Positions 1 through 8,682 are shown, counted from the stretch's first letter. The stretch: 40,243 nt of DNA from Brevundimonas sp. MYb52 (GCF_002979535.1 NZ_PCPB01000019.1:1-40243), one strand, 5' to 3'. Notes: a model not told the origin generated them from the sequence alone. A program made the numbers and translations.

Positions 1-28
1 GACGGATGTCGGGGTGGGTTCGGGCCAT

Positions 29-57
29 AAAAAAACCCGCCCGGGGGTCCGGGCGGG
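29..57 (-). terminator. Rho-independent terminator, minus strand
   Basis: A perfect 9-bp GC stem (36-44 with 49-57, loop 45-48) is followed on the minus strand by seven U (complement of the A run at 29-35). The orientation means it ends a transcript coming from the right, which fits the small minus-strand gene ending at 96. There is no comparable U run directly after the stem on the plus strand. Confidence 0.7.
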
Positions 58-95
58 GTGTTCGGTTTTTGCGTTTTTCGCCTAGGCGGCGCGCA

Positions 96-218
96 TCATC
101 CGGTCCCCGCCCGCAAGGGCATGGTGGTGGTACCGGTGGTCGTAATCATGGACGCGAAGAGGCCCGTCGCCGCGGCGGCGATCAGGGTCATCATCATGCT
201 GGCGAACAGGTCGAGCAC
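96..218 (-). CDS. Putative 40-aa single-helix membrane microprotein
   Basis: This short frame starts at a GTG and encodes about 40 residues. It begins MLDLFASMMMTLIAAAATGL, a single hydrophobic segment, and ends in a Thr/Gly-rich tail. Third codon positions are almost all G or C, as in the real genes of this window, and a strong minus-strand terminator lies about 40 bp beyond the stop. No clear Shine-Dalgarno precedes the GTG; an ATG run at codons 8-10 is an alternative start. I recognise no family. Codon bias and the terminator support a real gene, but the length leaves real doubt. Confidence 0.4.
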   Translation of the reverse strand: MLDLFASMMMTLIAAAATGLFASMITTTGTTTMPLRAGTG

Positions 219-404
219 AGGCGGCGTCCGGTTGAAAATCGTGCCTCAAGGTGTTCCACGACCCCGCACCGCGTCAACCCCGAAAAGAACAAATTTTTCT
301 CGCAAGCGCCAAAAAAGCGCGATCTCACCGACGAATTACGCAATCAGCCTCAAATGAGGTGAATTATTTCGCTTGACCGGCGCCCTTCGCAACCGCAACG
401 TAAG

Positions 405-532
405 GTCACTCATCAAGACCGGCTGAGGGATTAGGCCCTTTGACGCCGGGGCAACCATCGGGTTCCGCCCGAAACGGTGCCAACTCCTGCGGGGTTTTCA
501 GGGCGACCTGAAGACCACGAGAGATGGGTGGA
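405..532 (+). promoter_or_regulatory. SAM-I (S-box) riboswitch aptamer upstream of metX-metB
   Basis: The leader carries the S-box core in the right order: ATCAAGA, GAGGGAttaGGCCC with the following TGA-GCC, GGGCAACC, a P3 hairpin (TCGGG/CCCGA), GGTGCCAACTCCTGC, a P4 hairpin (TTCAGG/CCTGAA, about 497-513), and GAGAGATG closing P1. P1 pairs 407-414 with 523-530, with one G-U pair. It sits directly ahead of methionine biosynthesis genes, as S-box elements do. Alphaproteobacterial met genes more often carry the short SAM-II aptamer; the four-stem architecture here is clearly the S-box type. S-adenosylmethionine binding should lower metX-metB expression. Confidence 0.9.
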
Positions 533-609
533 GCATCGACGAGGCGACGCTCCACGGTCTGTCACTGCATGGGTTCCTTGGCGAGCCGTTTTGCTGAGTG
601 ACCGAGACC
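529..609 (+). promoter_or_regulatory. Candidate riboswitch expression platform ahead of metX
   Basis: Two hairpins follow the aptamer. The first pairs 529-538 with 545-554 (one mismatch) and shares bases 529-530 with the 3' strand of P1, so the two may compete. The second pairs GGTCTGTCACT (556-566) with AGTGAC (597-602) plus AGACC (605-609), with a 2-nt bulge, and ends one base before the metX ATG at 611. No U run follows either hairpin. The second would bury the ribosome-binding region, which suggests translational rather than terminator-type control. This is inferred from base pairing only. Confidence 0.5.
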
Positions 610-610
610 C

Positions 611-1678
611 ATGACCCTGGCCCTGATCGACCCCATCGCCCCCGCCGAAGAGCCCGCCTGTCGGTCCGGTTCCGCACGCCGTCCGTCCGAGCTGCTGTCG
701 CGCGACGGGGCCCATGACGTCGTCGTTCCCATCCCCGATGGCTTCGAACTCGATTTCGGCGGGACGCTGAACCAGAAGCAGATCGTCGGTCGTCTGCACG
801 GCAAGGCCGGCGCCCCCCTGATCGTGGTGGCCGGCGGCATCTCGGCCGACCGCTACGTCCACCGCACCGAGACCAAGGGCCTGGGCTGGTGGTCGGGCGC
901 CGTGGGCGTTCGCGCCCCCATCGACCTGACTCGCTTCCGCGTCCTAGCCTTCGACTTCGCGCCTGAGTTCGGCGAGGGCGTCAAGGACGCCAAGACCCCC
1001 CTGACCATCACCACCCAGGATCAGGCGCGGTTGCTGGCCCTGCTGCTGGATCATCTCGGCGTGGACAAGGTCGCGGCCTTCATCGGCTGCTCCTACGGCG
1101 GCATGATCGCCCTGGCGTTTGGCGAGCTCTTCCCCGACTGGGCCGAGCAGCTGGTGGTGGTGTCCGCCGCCCACCGCCCTCACCCCCTGGCCACCGCCTG
1201 GCGCGGCATCCAGCGCCGCATCCTGCAACTGGGCCTGGAGACCGGCCGCGTCGATCAGGCCGTGGGTCTGGCGCGCGAACTGGCCATGACCACCTATCGC
1301 ACCCCCGACGAGTTCGGCGAGCGCTTCGACTCCGAGGCCCCCAGCCATGCGGGCCAGGCCTATCCCGTCTGCGACTATCTGACGGCGCGCGGACGGGCCT
1401 ACCGCGACCGCACCACCCCCTCGCGCTGGCTGAGCCTGTCGGACTCCATCGACCGGCACCGCGTCGAGCCGGAGGCCATCACCGCCCCCGTCACCCTGGT
1501 CGGTTTCACCACCGACCGCCTCTGCCCCATCGACGACATGAGGGAGCTGGCCGCGCGCCTGCCCAACCTCTGGCGCTTCGAGCAGCACCCCTCCCTCTAC
1601 GGCCACGACGCCTTCCTCAAGGAAGACGCCCTGGTCGCCGACATCCTGACTTCCGTTCTGAAGGACATCGACCAATGA
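611..1678 (+). CDS. metX: MetX-type homoserine O-acyltransferase
   Basis: This 355-aa alpha/beta-hydrolase-fold enzyme activates L-homoserine by acylation, the committing step of methionine synthesis in the cytoplasm. The nucleophile elbow GCSYGG puts the catalytic Ser at residue 161. The expected Asp lies in GFTTDRLCP (about 302) and the His in SLYGHDAF (about 332). Length fits the MetX family (350-390 aa). Whether the donor is acetyl-CoA or succinyl-CoA cannot be read with certainty; the sequence resembles the MetX proteins annotated as succinyltransferases in Xanthomonas-like bacteria. It lies behind an S-box riboswitch and overlaps metB by 4 nt (ATGA), so the two are translationally coupled. 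The ribosome-binding site is weak, consistent with leader control. Confidence 0.9.
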   Translation: MTLALIDPIAPAEEPACRSGSARRPSELLSRDGAHDVVVPIPDGFELDFGGTLNQKQIVGRLHGKAGAPLIVVAGGISADRYVHRTETKGLGWWSGAVGVRAPIDLTRFRVLAFDFAPEFGEGVKDAKTPLTITTQDQARLLALLLDHLGVDKVAAFIGCSYGGMIALAFGELFPDWAEQLVVVSAAHRPHPLATAWRGIQRRILQLGLETGRVDQAVGLARELAMTTYRTPDEFGERFDSEAPSHAGQAYPVCDYLTARGRAYRDRTTPSRWLSLSDSIDRHRVEPEAITAPVTLVGFTTDRLCPIDDMRELAARLPNLWRFEQHPSLYGHDAFLKEDALVADILTSVLKDIDQ

Positions 1679-2853
1679 GCCGCGCCCGCCCCGCCGATCC
1701 CCGCACCATCGCCGCCCGTTCGGGCGTGGATACGGACACGGCCCACGGCGCGGTCATGCCGCCGCTCTATCTGTCGTCCAACTATTCCTTCGCCGGCTTC
1801 GATCAGAAGCGGAAGTACGACTATTCGCGCTCGGGCAATCCGACTCGCGACGTCCTGGCTGACACCCTGGCCGAGTTGGAAGGCGGCGCCGGCGCCGTCA
1901 TCACCGCCACCGGCATGGCGGCGGTCGACCTGCCGCTCAGCCTGCTGAACCCCGGAGAACTGCTGATCGCCCCGCACGACTGCTACGGCGGCACCCACCG
2001 CCTGCTGTGCGCGAGAGCCAAGAAGGGCCACTTCCGCGTCGCCTTCATCGACCAGAACGACGGCGAGGCCCTGGACGCCGCCCTGGCCGACGGCGCCAAG
2101 CTGGTGCTGATCGAGACCCCGTCCAACCCCCTGCTGCGCGTCGTCGACGTGGCCGACGTCTGTCGCCGGGCCCATGCCGTGGGGGCCAAGGTGGTGGCCG
2201 ACAACACCTTCCTGTCGCCCGCCCTGCAACGGCCACTGGAACTGGGCGCCGACATCGTCGTCCACTCCACCACCAAATACATCAACGGCCACTCCGACGT
2301 GGTCGGCGGCGCCGTGATCGCGGCGGACCCGGCGGATCACGCGGAACTGGCCTGGTGGGCCAACTGTCTGGGCGTCACCGGCTCGCCGTTCGACGCCTAT
2401 CAGACCCTGCGCGGCCTGCGGACCCTGTTCACCCGCATCGAGCGCCAGCAGGCCACCGCCGGTCTGGTCGCCGCCGCCCTGGAACAGCACCCGGCGGTCA
2501 AGGCCGTCCACTATCCGGGCCTGAAGTCCCACCCCGGCCACGCCCTGGCCGCACGCCAGCAATCGGGACCGGGCGCCATGCTCAGCTTTGAGCTGAACGG
2601 CGGCACCGACGCCGTGCGCGACCTGATCGAGGCCCTCGACATCTTTACGCTGGCTGAGTCGCTGGGCGGCGTCGAAAGCCTGATCGCCCACCCCGCCACC
2701 ATGACCCACGCCGCCATGACGCCCGACGCCCGCGTCACCGCCGGCATCACCGACGGCCTGATCCGCCTTTCGGTCGGCCTGGAGCATCAGGACGACATCC
2801 TGGCCGACCTGACCCAGGCGCTGGACTCCCTGGTGCTGCAACAGGCGGCCTGA
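1675..2853 (+). CDS. metB: Cystathionine gamma-synthase (PLP-dependent trans-sulfuration enzyme)
   Basis: This 392-aa protein belongs to the Cys/Met metabolism PLP family (fold type I). It joins cysteine to the acylated homoserine made by MetX, giving cystathionine in the cytoplasm. The PLP-binding lysine is in HSTTKYINGHSD (Lys201). The YSRSGNPTRD segment near residue 50 and the ATGMAA and ETPSNPLL motifs are typical. The gene starts inside the metX stop codon (ATGA overlap), so both share the SAM-responsive leader. Direct sulfhydrylases (MetZ) and cystathionine gamma-lyases are close relatives. The pairing with a MetX and the overall sequence favour MetB, but substrate choice is inferred. 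Confidence 0.85.
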   Translation: MSRARPADPRTIAARSGVDTDTAHGAVMPPLYLSSNYSFAGFDQKRKYDYSRSGNPTRDVLADTLAELEGGAGAVITATGMAAVDLPLSLLNPGELLIAPHDCYGGTHRLLCARAKKGHFRVAFIDQNDGEALDAALADGAKLVLIETPSNPLLRVVDVADVCRRAHAVGAKVVADNTFLSPALQRPLELGADIVVHSTTKYINGHSDVVGGAVIAADPADHAELAWWANCLGVTGSPFDAYQTLRGLRTLFTRIERQQATAGLVAAALEQHPAVKAVHYPGLKSHPGHALAARQQSGPGAMLSFELNGGTDAVRDLIEALDIFTLAESLGGVESLIAHPATMTHAAMTPDARVTAGITDGLIRLSVGLEHQDDILADLTQALDSLVLQQAA

Positions 2854-2855
2854 CG

Positions 2856-2888
2856 AAAAAGGGCCTCTCCGGTTCGCCGGAGAGGCCC
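2856..2888 (-). terminator. Terminator between convergent metB and chemoreceptor genes
   Basis: A perfect 12-bp stem (2861-2872 with 2877-2888) is closed by a TTCG tetraloop. On the minus strand it is followed by five U (complement of 2856-2860), so it ends the chemoreceptor transcript. The stem lies only 7 bp past the metB stop and may also stop metB transcription, though the plus strand lacks a U run. Confidence 0.85.
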
Positions 2889-2912
2889 TCATTCTCACGC
2901 GCGATATGGCCC

Positions 2913-4733
2913 TTACGCCACCGCGCGCTCCAGCATCCGCTGTTGACCGCGCGCATCCATCGCCGCGTCTTCCAGCGAGAACTGCCCCATCATCCGGTCC
3001 AGTTCGCGGGCGTCCTGCGCCAGCGAATGGCTGGCGGCGGTGGCTTCCTCGACCATGGCCGCATTCTGTTGCGTAACCTGGTCCATCTGGTTCACGGCGA
3101 CATTGACCTGTTGCAGGCCGCTGGACTGTTCCTGCGACGAGGCGACGATCTCGCCGGTGATGGCGGTGACGCGCTCGATCTGACCGCCGATGCGCTTCAG
3201 CGCCTCGCCGGTGTCGCCGACCAGTTGCACGCCCTCGCCGACCTGACGGCTGGAGGCCGAGATCAGGGTCTTGATCTCCTTGGCCGCTTCCGCCGAACGC
3301 TGGGCCAGGGCCCGGACTTCAGAGGCCACGACAGCGAAACCGCGACCGGCGTCGCCGGCGCGCGCCGCCTCGACGCCCGCGTTCAGCGCCAGGAGGTTGG
3401 TCTGGAAGGCGATCTCGTCGATCACGCCGATGATGTTGCCGATCTCGTTGGACGAGCGTTCGATCTCGCCCATGGCGGTAACGGCGCGACCGACGACGGC
3501 CTGGCCCTCGACGGCCTCGCTGCGCGCGGCCTTGACCACGCCGCCAGCCTCGACAGCGTTTTCGGCAGAGCGCGCCACAGTGGCGGTGATCTGTTCCAGC
3601 GCGGCGGCGGTTTCTTCCAGAGCGGCAGCCTGCTGCTCGGTGCGGCGCGACAGGTCGTTGGAGGCCTGCGAAATCTCATGGGCGCTGGCGCCGATGGCGC
3701 TGGAGCGGTCGACGATGACGCCCATGGTGCTTTGCAGCTTGGCCATCGCCCCGTTGAAGTCGGCGCGCAGTTTTTCATACTCGGGCGCGAAGCTGGTGTT
3801 CAGGCGGAAGGCCAGTTGGCCGTTCGACAGACGATCAAGGCCCGAGGCGATGCCGTCCACGACCTGGGCCTGCTGACGCGCCATCTCGGCGTCGCGCTCC
3901 GCCTGGGCGATGCGGGCCTGTTCGGCGGCGGCGCGCTGCACCTCGGCCTCGGCTTCCAGGCGCACCTTCTCCTCGGCGTTCTGTTTGAAGGTCAGGACGG
4001 CGGCGGCCATGTGACCGATCTCGTCACGGCGAGCGATGGCCGGAATGGCGACGTTCAGATCGCCGGCCGCCAGGCGGCCCATGGCCCGCGTCATGGCCTC
4101 CACCGGGCGGCTCAGCGCCCCGATCAGCCAGGCGATGGCGCCCAGAGCGATGATCAGGGCCACGACTCCGCCGATGGCGAAGCTCCAATAGGCCTCCTTG
4201 TAGGCAAAGGCCTTGGCCTTGGCGTTGGCGGCGGCGACCACCGTCTCCTTGTCCTGAATGGAGCTGATGGCGGCGCGGATGTCCGACAGGCGAGCGCCGG
4301 CTTCCAGACCGGCCACGGCCTGGGGCTGGGTCGCGGGATCGCGCGCCAGGGCGATCAGGCCGTCGGCGCTCTGGTGGAAAGCGTCGACCGCGCCTTTCAG
4401 CGCCGCCTGTTCCTGTCCATAGGCGGCGTTGACGTCAGCCGCAGCCAGATCGGCCAGGCGCGCGACCAGCACCTTGCCCGGCTCTTCGTATTTGGGAATG
4501 AAGTCAGCGTCCCGCGTCGCCACGAAGGCGCGCATGGCGTTCTGCTGCTCGACCGCCGAGGCCAGCACCAGGTCCGAAGCCTTGAACATCTCGGCCGAGG
4601 CGGCGTTGGCGGCGTCGGCCTTCTGCAGCACAGTCACGGCCCACAGGACCACCAGGGTCGCCATCCCGCAGGCCGCGATCACGGCGGCGAAGGACAGCAT
4701 CAGCTTCTTGGGAACGGACAGGTTCTGCAGCAT
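2913..4733 (-). CDS. Methyl-accepting chemotaxis protein
   Basis: This 606-aa transmembrane chemoreceptor has TM1 at about 10-35, a periplasmic sensor of about 145 residues, TM2 at about 184-205, then a HAMP domain (about 206-258) and a second HAMP-like stretch (about 290-345). The long C-terminal coiled-coil signalling domain carries the conserved tip [20 protein letters not shown], which binds CheA/CheW. It signals to the flagellar motor through CheA. The tail has no obvious NWETF-type CheR tether; it ends RAVA, recalling the degradable Ala-rich ends of some Caulobacter receptors. The ligand is unknown. The gene stands alone, with its own terminator. Confidence 0.93.
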   Translation of the reverse strand: MLQNLSVPKKLMLSFAAVIAACGMATLVVLWAVTVLQKADAANAASAEMFKASDLVLASAVEQQNAMRAFVATRDADFIPKYEEPGKVLVARLADLAAADVNAAYGQEQAALKGAVDAFHQSADGLIALARDPATQPQAVAGLEAGARLSDIRAAISSIQDKETVVAAANAKAKAFAYKEAYWSFAIGGVVALIIALGAIAWLIGALSRPVEAMTRAMGRLAAGDLNVAIPAIARRDEIGHMAAAVLTFKQNAEEKVRLEAEAEVQRAAAEQARIAQAERDAEMARQQAQVVDGIASGLDRLSNGQLAFRLNTSFAPEYEKLRADFNGAMAKLQSTMGVIVDRSSAIGASAHEISQASNDLSRRTEQQAAALEETAAALEQITATVARSAENAVEAGGVVKAARSEAVEGQAVVGRAVTAMGEIERSSNEIGNIIGVIDEIAFQTNLLALNAGVEAARAGDAGRGFAVVASEVRALAQRSAEAAKEIKTLISASSRQVGEGVQLVGDTGEALKRIGGQIERVTAITGEIVASSQEQSSGLQQVNVAVNQMDQVTQQNAAMVEEATAASHSLAQDARELDRMMGQFSLEDAAMDARGQQRMLERAVA

Positions 4734-4826
4734 TTTCTACGCTCGGGGGAGGACTAGGCCTGCTCCCTAACGCCCCGCTGTTCGCCAAAGCCTTATCATC
4801 CGACAGCGGTAATTTACGTAGTGCGG

Positions 4827-5651
4827 CTAGAGCGCCTTCAGCACCACCGACAGGGCGGTCAGCAACAGATAGCCGGCGAAGGCCTTTCTCAGCACCTTGC
4901 GGTTCAGCCGGTGCGCCAGCCGCGCGCCATACGGGGCCGTCAGGGCCGTCAGCAGCCCCATGATCACCGCCGCCGGCACATTGACGTAACCCAGCGACAG
5001 CGGCGGCCGCCCCGGCGCGTCCCAACCGAACACCGCAAACCCTAAGGCCGCCGTCGCCCCGATAGCCAGACCAAAACCACTGGCCGTCGCCACCGCCTGA
5101 TGGATGGGCCGTCCGCACAGGGTCATCATCATGCCGCCGAAACTGCCGCCGCCGACGCCCATCATGGCCGACAGCAGGCCGATGCCGGTCCCCAAACCGC
5201 GCCGCCCCCAGCCGGTCGGCAGGTCCTTGCGCAGGGTCACATGCTCGGGCAGCAGCCCCATCTGCATGGCGATCAGCAGCAGGCAGACGCCGTAAACAAT
5301 GGCCAGCCCCTCCATAGAGGTGAAGCCCGCGATCGCCGCCCCGACCAGACCGCCGAAGGCCACCCAGGGCGTCCAGGTCTTCAAGACCGCTTCATCCACC
5401 GCCCCATGCGCCCGATGCGTCGCCAGCGACCGCAGCGAGGTGGCGACGATGGTCAGCAGCGAGGTGCCGATGGCGACGTGCAGATTGCTCTCGCCTCCCA
5501 CGCCCAGCACCGAAAAGGCGTAAAACAGGGCCGGCACCAGCACCGTCCCGCCCCCGACCCCGAACAGGCCGCCGATCACGCCCGCCAGCGCGCCCGCCGC
5601 GATCAGGGCGGCGAACATCATCAGCAGTTCGGACAGGGGCAGAGCGCTCAT
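4827..5651 (-). CDS. TauE/SafE-family sulfite/anion exporter-like permease
   Basis: This 274-aa polytopic inner-membrane protein has about eight hydrophobic helices in two similar halves. Each half contains the family glycine-rich signature: GGLFGVGGGTVLVPAL near residue 27 and LLSAMMGVGGGSFGG near residue 160. TauE/SafE (formerly DUF81) proteins export or import sulfite, sulfoacetate and related organosulfur anions, but most members have no proven substrate. No sulfur-metabolism gene is adjacent; metX-metB is 2 kb away and separated by the chemoreceptor. Family assignment is firm, the substrate is not. Confidence 0.88.
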   Translation of the reverse strand: MSALPLSELLMMFAALIAAGALAGVIGGLFGVGGGTVLVPALFYAFSVLGVGGESNLHVAIGTSLLTIVATSLRSLATHRAHGAVDEAVLKTWTPWVAFGGLVGAAIAGFTSMEGLAIVYGVCLLLIAMQMGLLPEHVTLRKDLPTGWGRRGLGTGIGLLSAMMGVGGGSFGGMMMTLCGRPIHQAVATASGFGLAIGATAALGFAVFGWDAPGRPPLSLGYVNVPAAVIMGLLTALTAPYGARLAHRLNRKVLRKAFAGYLLLTALSVVLKAL

Positions 5652-5696
5652 GGCTTGGGCATAGCGGCGCAGCCCGCCAGCGTCACCCCGAAAGGA

Positions 5697-6731
5697 TCAG
5701 GCCGCCTCTTCGCTCTCGCCCAATCGCGCCTGCCGCGCCTCGGCTTCGCGCACGGCCTCGACCGCGCGGTCCACAACCTCCAGCCCGGCCCCGGCCTTGA
5801 CGCCCTCGACCGTCAGGATGCGGCGGAAGGCCCGCGCCCCGGCCCGACCGTGCATCAGGCCCAGCATGTGCCGCGCCATGCTCGCCAGATGCGCGCCCTC
5901 GGCCAGTCGCCCGGCCATGTAAGGGCGATAGCGTTCGATGGCGGCGAAGGGATCGACGTCTTCGACCTCCATGCCGAACAGCCGCCGGTCCACCTGCCCC
6001 AGCAAAGCCGGCTCGTGATAGGCGGCGCGGCCCAGCATGACGCCATCCAACTGCACCCCGTCGGACGCATCCAGGTGCGCCTCGGCCTGATCCAGATCGC
6101 CAATGCCGCCGTTGATGCAGATGGTCAGATGCGGCCGCTCGCGCTTCAGGCGCCGCACCAGATCATAGTCCAGCGGCGGCACGTCGCGGTTTTCCTTGGG
6201 CGACAGGCCCTTCAGCCAGGCCTTGCGCGCATGGACGACGAAGCTGGTGATCCCCACCGCCGCCGAGGCGTCGACCGTGGCGAACAGGCTGACCAAGGGG
6301 TCCTGATCATCCACCCCGATGCGGCATTTGACCGTGGCCGGGACGCTGACGGCTTCCTTGATCGCCGCCATGCAGTCGGCCACCAGTTCCGGCTCGCGCA
6401 TCAGGCAGGCGCCGAACCTGCCCGACTGCACCCTATCGGAGGGGCAGCCGACGTTCAGATTGATCTCGTCATAGCCATAGGCCTCGCCGATCCGCGCCGC
6501 CTCGGCCAACTGCGCCGGGTCCGACCCGCCCAGTTGCAGGGCGACCGGATGCTCGACTGCGTCGAAGCCCAGCAGCCGCTCGCGGTCGCCGTGGATCACT
6601 GCCGGGGCCGTGACCATCTCGGTATAGAGCAAGGCCCGGCTGCTCAGGGCGCGATGAAACGCCCGGCAGTTGCGGTCGGTCCAGTCCATCATGGGGGCGA
6701 CAGACAGTCTATGCGGCGGATGTGGCGTCAT
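5697..6731 (-). CDS. dusA: tRNA-dihydrouridine(20/20a) synthase
   Basis: This 344-aa FMN enzyme reduces uridine to dihydrouridine in the D-loop of tRNA using NADPH. It has the Dus TIM-barrel motifs: SVAPMMDWTDRNCR at the N-terminus, LNVGCPSDRVQSGRFGACLM with the catalytic cysteine near residue 95-105, VHARKAWLKGLSPKENR, and ICINGGI in the FMN phosphate site. The KGLSPKENR stretch is characteristic of DusA rather than DusB or DusC. It sits 45 bp beyond the 5' end of the TauE/SafE gene, on the same strand, so co-transcription is possible. Confidence 0.93.
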   Translation of the reverse strand: MTPHPPHRLSVAPMMDWTDRNCRAFHRALSSRALLYTEMVTAPAVIHGDRERLLGFDAVEHPVALQLGGSDPAQLAEAARIGEAYGYDEINLNVGCPSDRVQSGRFGACLMREPELVADCMAAIKEAVSVPATVKCRIGVDDQDPLVSLFATVDASAAVGITSFVVHARKAWLKGLSPKENRDVPPLDYDLVRRLKRERPHLTICINGGIGDLDQAEAHLDASDGVQLDGVMLGRAAYHEPALLGQVDRRLFGMEVEDVDPFAAIERYRPYMAGRLAEGAHLASMARHMLGLMHGRAGARAFRRILTVEGVKAGAGLEVVDRAVEAVREAEARQARLGESEEAA

Positions 6732-6818
6732 GACCTCAGGGGGCGCAGGGGTTCGGACGATGGCCGCGTCCTATAGAGGCATCACGCCGAAAACGCGACC
6801 GGCGTGCGGCCAAGCCGC

Positions 6819-7577
6819 CTAGTCGCGCACCAGACCGCCATCGACCACCAGGTTCTGACCGGTCACCGCCCGGCTCCACGGCGAGGCGAAGAACAGCACC
6901 GCGTCAGCGAACTCCTGCGGCGTCGTCACCGAGCGCAGCGGGGTCATGCCGGCGATCAGGTCGAACACAGCATCCGGCGTCGCCGCACTGGCGTCCGTGG
7001 TCCGCAGCAGACCGCCCGACACCATGTTGACCGTGATCCCCGCCGGGCCTAGGTCGCCCGCCGCCGTCCGCGTCAGGCTGAGCAGAGCCGCCTTGGCGGC
7101 GGTGTAGTCGTGATAGGGCACGACCGGATTCTGGAACAGGTTGGTGCCGATATTGACCACCCGGCCGAACTTCTGCGCGCTCATGCCCGGCGCCGTGGCC
7201 TGGATGACGTTCAGCGCGCCCCGGATCACGGTCGAGAACTGCCGCTCCATGTCTTCCCACGGAATATCCGCCATCTGCGCCCGCGCGTCGCCGTTGAAGC
7301 TATAGTCCAGGGCGTTGTTGACCACGGTGCTGATCGGCGCGCCGAAATGGGCCTCGGCCTGAGCCACCATGGCCTCAACCGCCGCGCGGTCCGTCACATC
7401 AGCCTGAATGGCGATGACGCGCTCGCCCAGCTGAGTGGCCAGAGCCTCGGCTTGTTCTCCGCTATTGCGCCAGTTGATCACGACCCGTGCGCCCTGCCCG
7501 GCGAAGGCCCGCGCCGCCGCCGCGCCCACGCCGCGCGCGCCGCCGGTGATGAGAACGATCTGATCGCGGATTTCCAT
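6819..7577 (-). CDS. SDR-family oxidoreductase (FabG-like)
   Basis: This 252-aa Rossmann-fold NAD(P)-dependent dehydrogenase has the cofactor motif TGGARGVG (11-18) and the catalytic YxxxK (Tyr158, Lys162). The usual catalytic Ser is replaced by Thr145 (NIGTNLF), and the common NNAG motif reads NNAL. It resembles the SDR subgroup annotated as 3-oxoacyl-ACP reductase, which shares NIGTNLFQNPVVPYHDY, so the Thr is probably a subgroup trait and not damage. The substrate is unknown. A GAGG Shine-Dalgarno lies 7 nt ahead of the ATG. The gene diverges from the SdpR-like regulator across a 118-bp gap and could be controlled by it, which is inference. Confidence 0.88.
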   Translation of the reverse strand: MEIRDQIVLITGGARGVGAAAARAFAGQGARVVINWRNSGEQAEALATQLGERVIAIQADVTDRAAVEAMVAQAEAHFGAPISTVVNNALDYSFNGDARAQMADIPWEDMERQFSTVIRGALNVIQATAPGMSAQKFGRVVNIGTNLFQNPVVPYHDYTAAKAALLSLTRTAAGDLGPAGITVNMVSGGLLRTTDASAATPDAVFDLIAGMTPLRSVTTPQEFADAVLFFASPWSRAVTGQNLVVDGGLVRD

Positions 7578-7695
7578 GGGCCTGCCTCACGCTGATGAAC
7601 CAAGCCGAGCCATAGGCCGCGCTCCTCTCGAAGGCCAGTCGCGCCTCGACGAACACGGGTTGCATTTAGCGACATTCCTAATTAGCCTTCTTCCT

Positions 7696-7980
7696 ATGAA
7701 CAGCCTGTTCAAAGCCCTGTCCCATCCGGTGCGGCGACGCATCATCGCCATGCTGCGGACTGGCCCCCTGTCCTCCGGCGACATCGCCGCCGCCTTCGAC
7801 ATGAGTTGGCCGACCGTCACCGGCCACCTCAACGCGTTGAAGGAGGCCGAACTGGTCAGCACCGAACGGGAAGGCCAGTCGATCCGCTACCGGCTGGAAA
7901 TCTCGGCGGTCGAGGAGGCCCTGGCCTTCCTGATGGACCTGAGCGGAACAGGCAAAGCGGACGAGGACGAGCCCCGATGA
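7696..7980 (+). CDS. ArsR-type autorepressor, SdpR-like
   Basis: This 94-aa winged-helix repressor starts MNSLFKALSHPVRRRIIAML, the typical ArsR/SmtB N-terminus, followed by the recognition-helix region DMSWPTVTGHLNALKEAELV. No cysteine metal-site motif is present, which suits the SdpR branch rather than metal sensors. I chose the ATG at 7696; the frame stays open upstream but that part is not conserved-looking. Its stop overlaps the next gene by 4 nt (ATGA). In Bacillus, SdpR is held at the membrane by SdpI; the same pairing here suggests autorepression relieved by the membrane partner. An 8-bp palindrome CTAATTAG (7678-7685), 10 bp upstream, is a possible operator. Confidence 0.88.
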   Translation: MNSLFKALSHPVRRRIIAMLRTGPLSSGDIAAAFDMSWPTVTGHLNALKEAELVSTEREGQSIRYRLEISAVEEALAFLMDLSGTGKADEDEPR

Positions 7981-8651
7981 AAACCACCACCCTGGCCGAT
8001 ACGGCCGCCGCCATCGTCTCGCTGCTGATCCTCACAGGCGCGGCCTGGATCGCGATCTATGGCCCCGAGACGCCGATCCCGGTGCACTTTGACGCTTCAG
8101 GACAGGCTGATCGCTATGGCAGCCGCTACGAACTCGCGGCTGTCCTGGCGGGACTGGCCTTGCTGAACCTGCTGGTCGCCTGGATGACCGGACGACAGGC
8201 CGCCTCCGTCGCGGACCCGGTCCGCCGCAAGGGCCTTCAACGCGGGCAATGGCTATCGGTCCTGATCATGGGCGCGGTTTGCGCCTTCATCGCCTGGGCC
8301 AGCCTCGGCCCCGCCGCCGCGTCTGGGGTCAGCCATCCCGGCGTCGCCATGGCCTTCCTTGGCTTCATCTTCCTGATCACCGGTGCCGTCTTGGGCCGAG
8401 TCAGCCCCAACCCCTTCATCGGGGTCAAGACGCCCTGGGCCTACAAGTCGCGGTTGGCGTGGGACCGTTCCAACCGGCTGGCCGGGCGGTTGCTGTTCTG
8501 GTTGGGCGCGATCGGCCTGATCGCCAGCCCCTTCGTCGTTCAGCCCGCCGGGATGATCGCACTGATCGTCGGCGTCCTGATCGCCGCCGTCTGGTCGGGG
8601 TACGAAAGCTGGCGCGTCTGGCGCACCGACCCCGAACGCCAGCCCTTCTGA
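7977..8651 (+). CDS. SdpI-family membrane protein (DUF1648 plus SdpI domain)
   Basis: This 224-aa inner-membrane protein has about six helices. The N-terminal DUF1648 part carries TPIPVHFDASGQADRYG after the first helix. The C-terminal SdpI signature is NPFIGVKTPWAYKSRLAWDR. In Bacillus, SdpI gives immunity to the SdpC toxin and sequesters SdpR. I see no SdpC-like toxin nearby, so the role here may be sensing rather than immunity. The gene begins inside the stop codon of the regulator (ATGA), which argues for strict co-expression. Confidence 0.87.
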   Translation: MKTTTLADTAAAIVSLLILTGAAWIAIYGPETPIPVHFDASGQADRYGSRYELAAVLAGLALLNLLVAWMTGRQAASVADPVRRKGLQRGQWLSVLIMGAVCAFIAWASLGPAAASGVSHPGVAMAFLGFIFLITGAVLGRVSPNPFIGVKTPWAYKSRLAWDRSNRLAGRLLFWLGAIGLIASPFVVQPAGMIALIVGVLIAAVWSGYESWRVWRTDPERQPF

Positions 8652-8682
8652 TTTCATCTCGCCCCACAAGACGGAGACGACC

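Noticed and set aside
6..362. Two plus-strand frames of about 100 codons at the window start
   Set aside because: They run through the minus-strand terminator and an AT-rich stretch, lack GC3 bias in the later part and show no domain. The minus-strand microprotein explains the region better.
2943..4757. A 604-codon open frame antisense to the chemoreceptor
   Set aside because: It lies fully opposite a chemoreceptor with all its domains. Its product is low-complexity Gly/Arg/His/Gln, as expected from the complement of GC-rich codons.
5100..6776. A 558-codon plus-strand frame over the permease and dusA
   Set aside because: It is antisense to two firm genes, and its product is a His/Gln/Arg-rich shadow.
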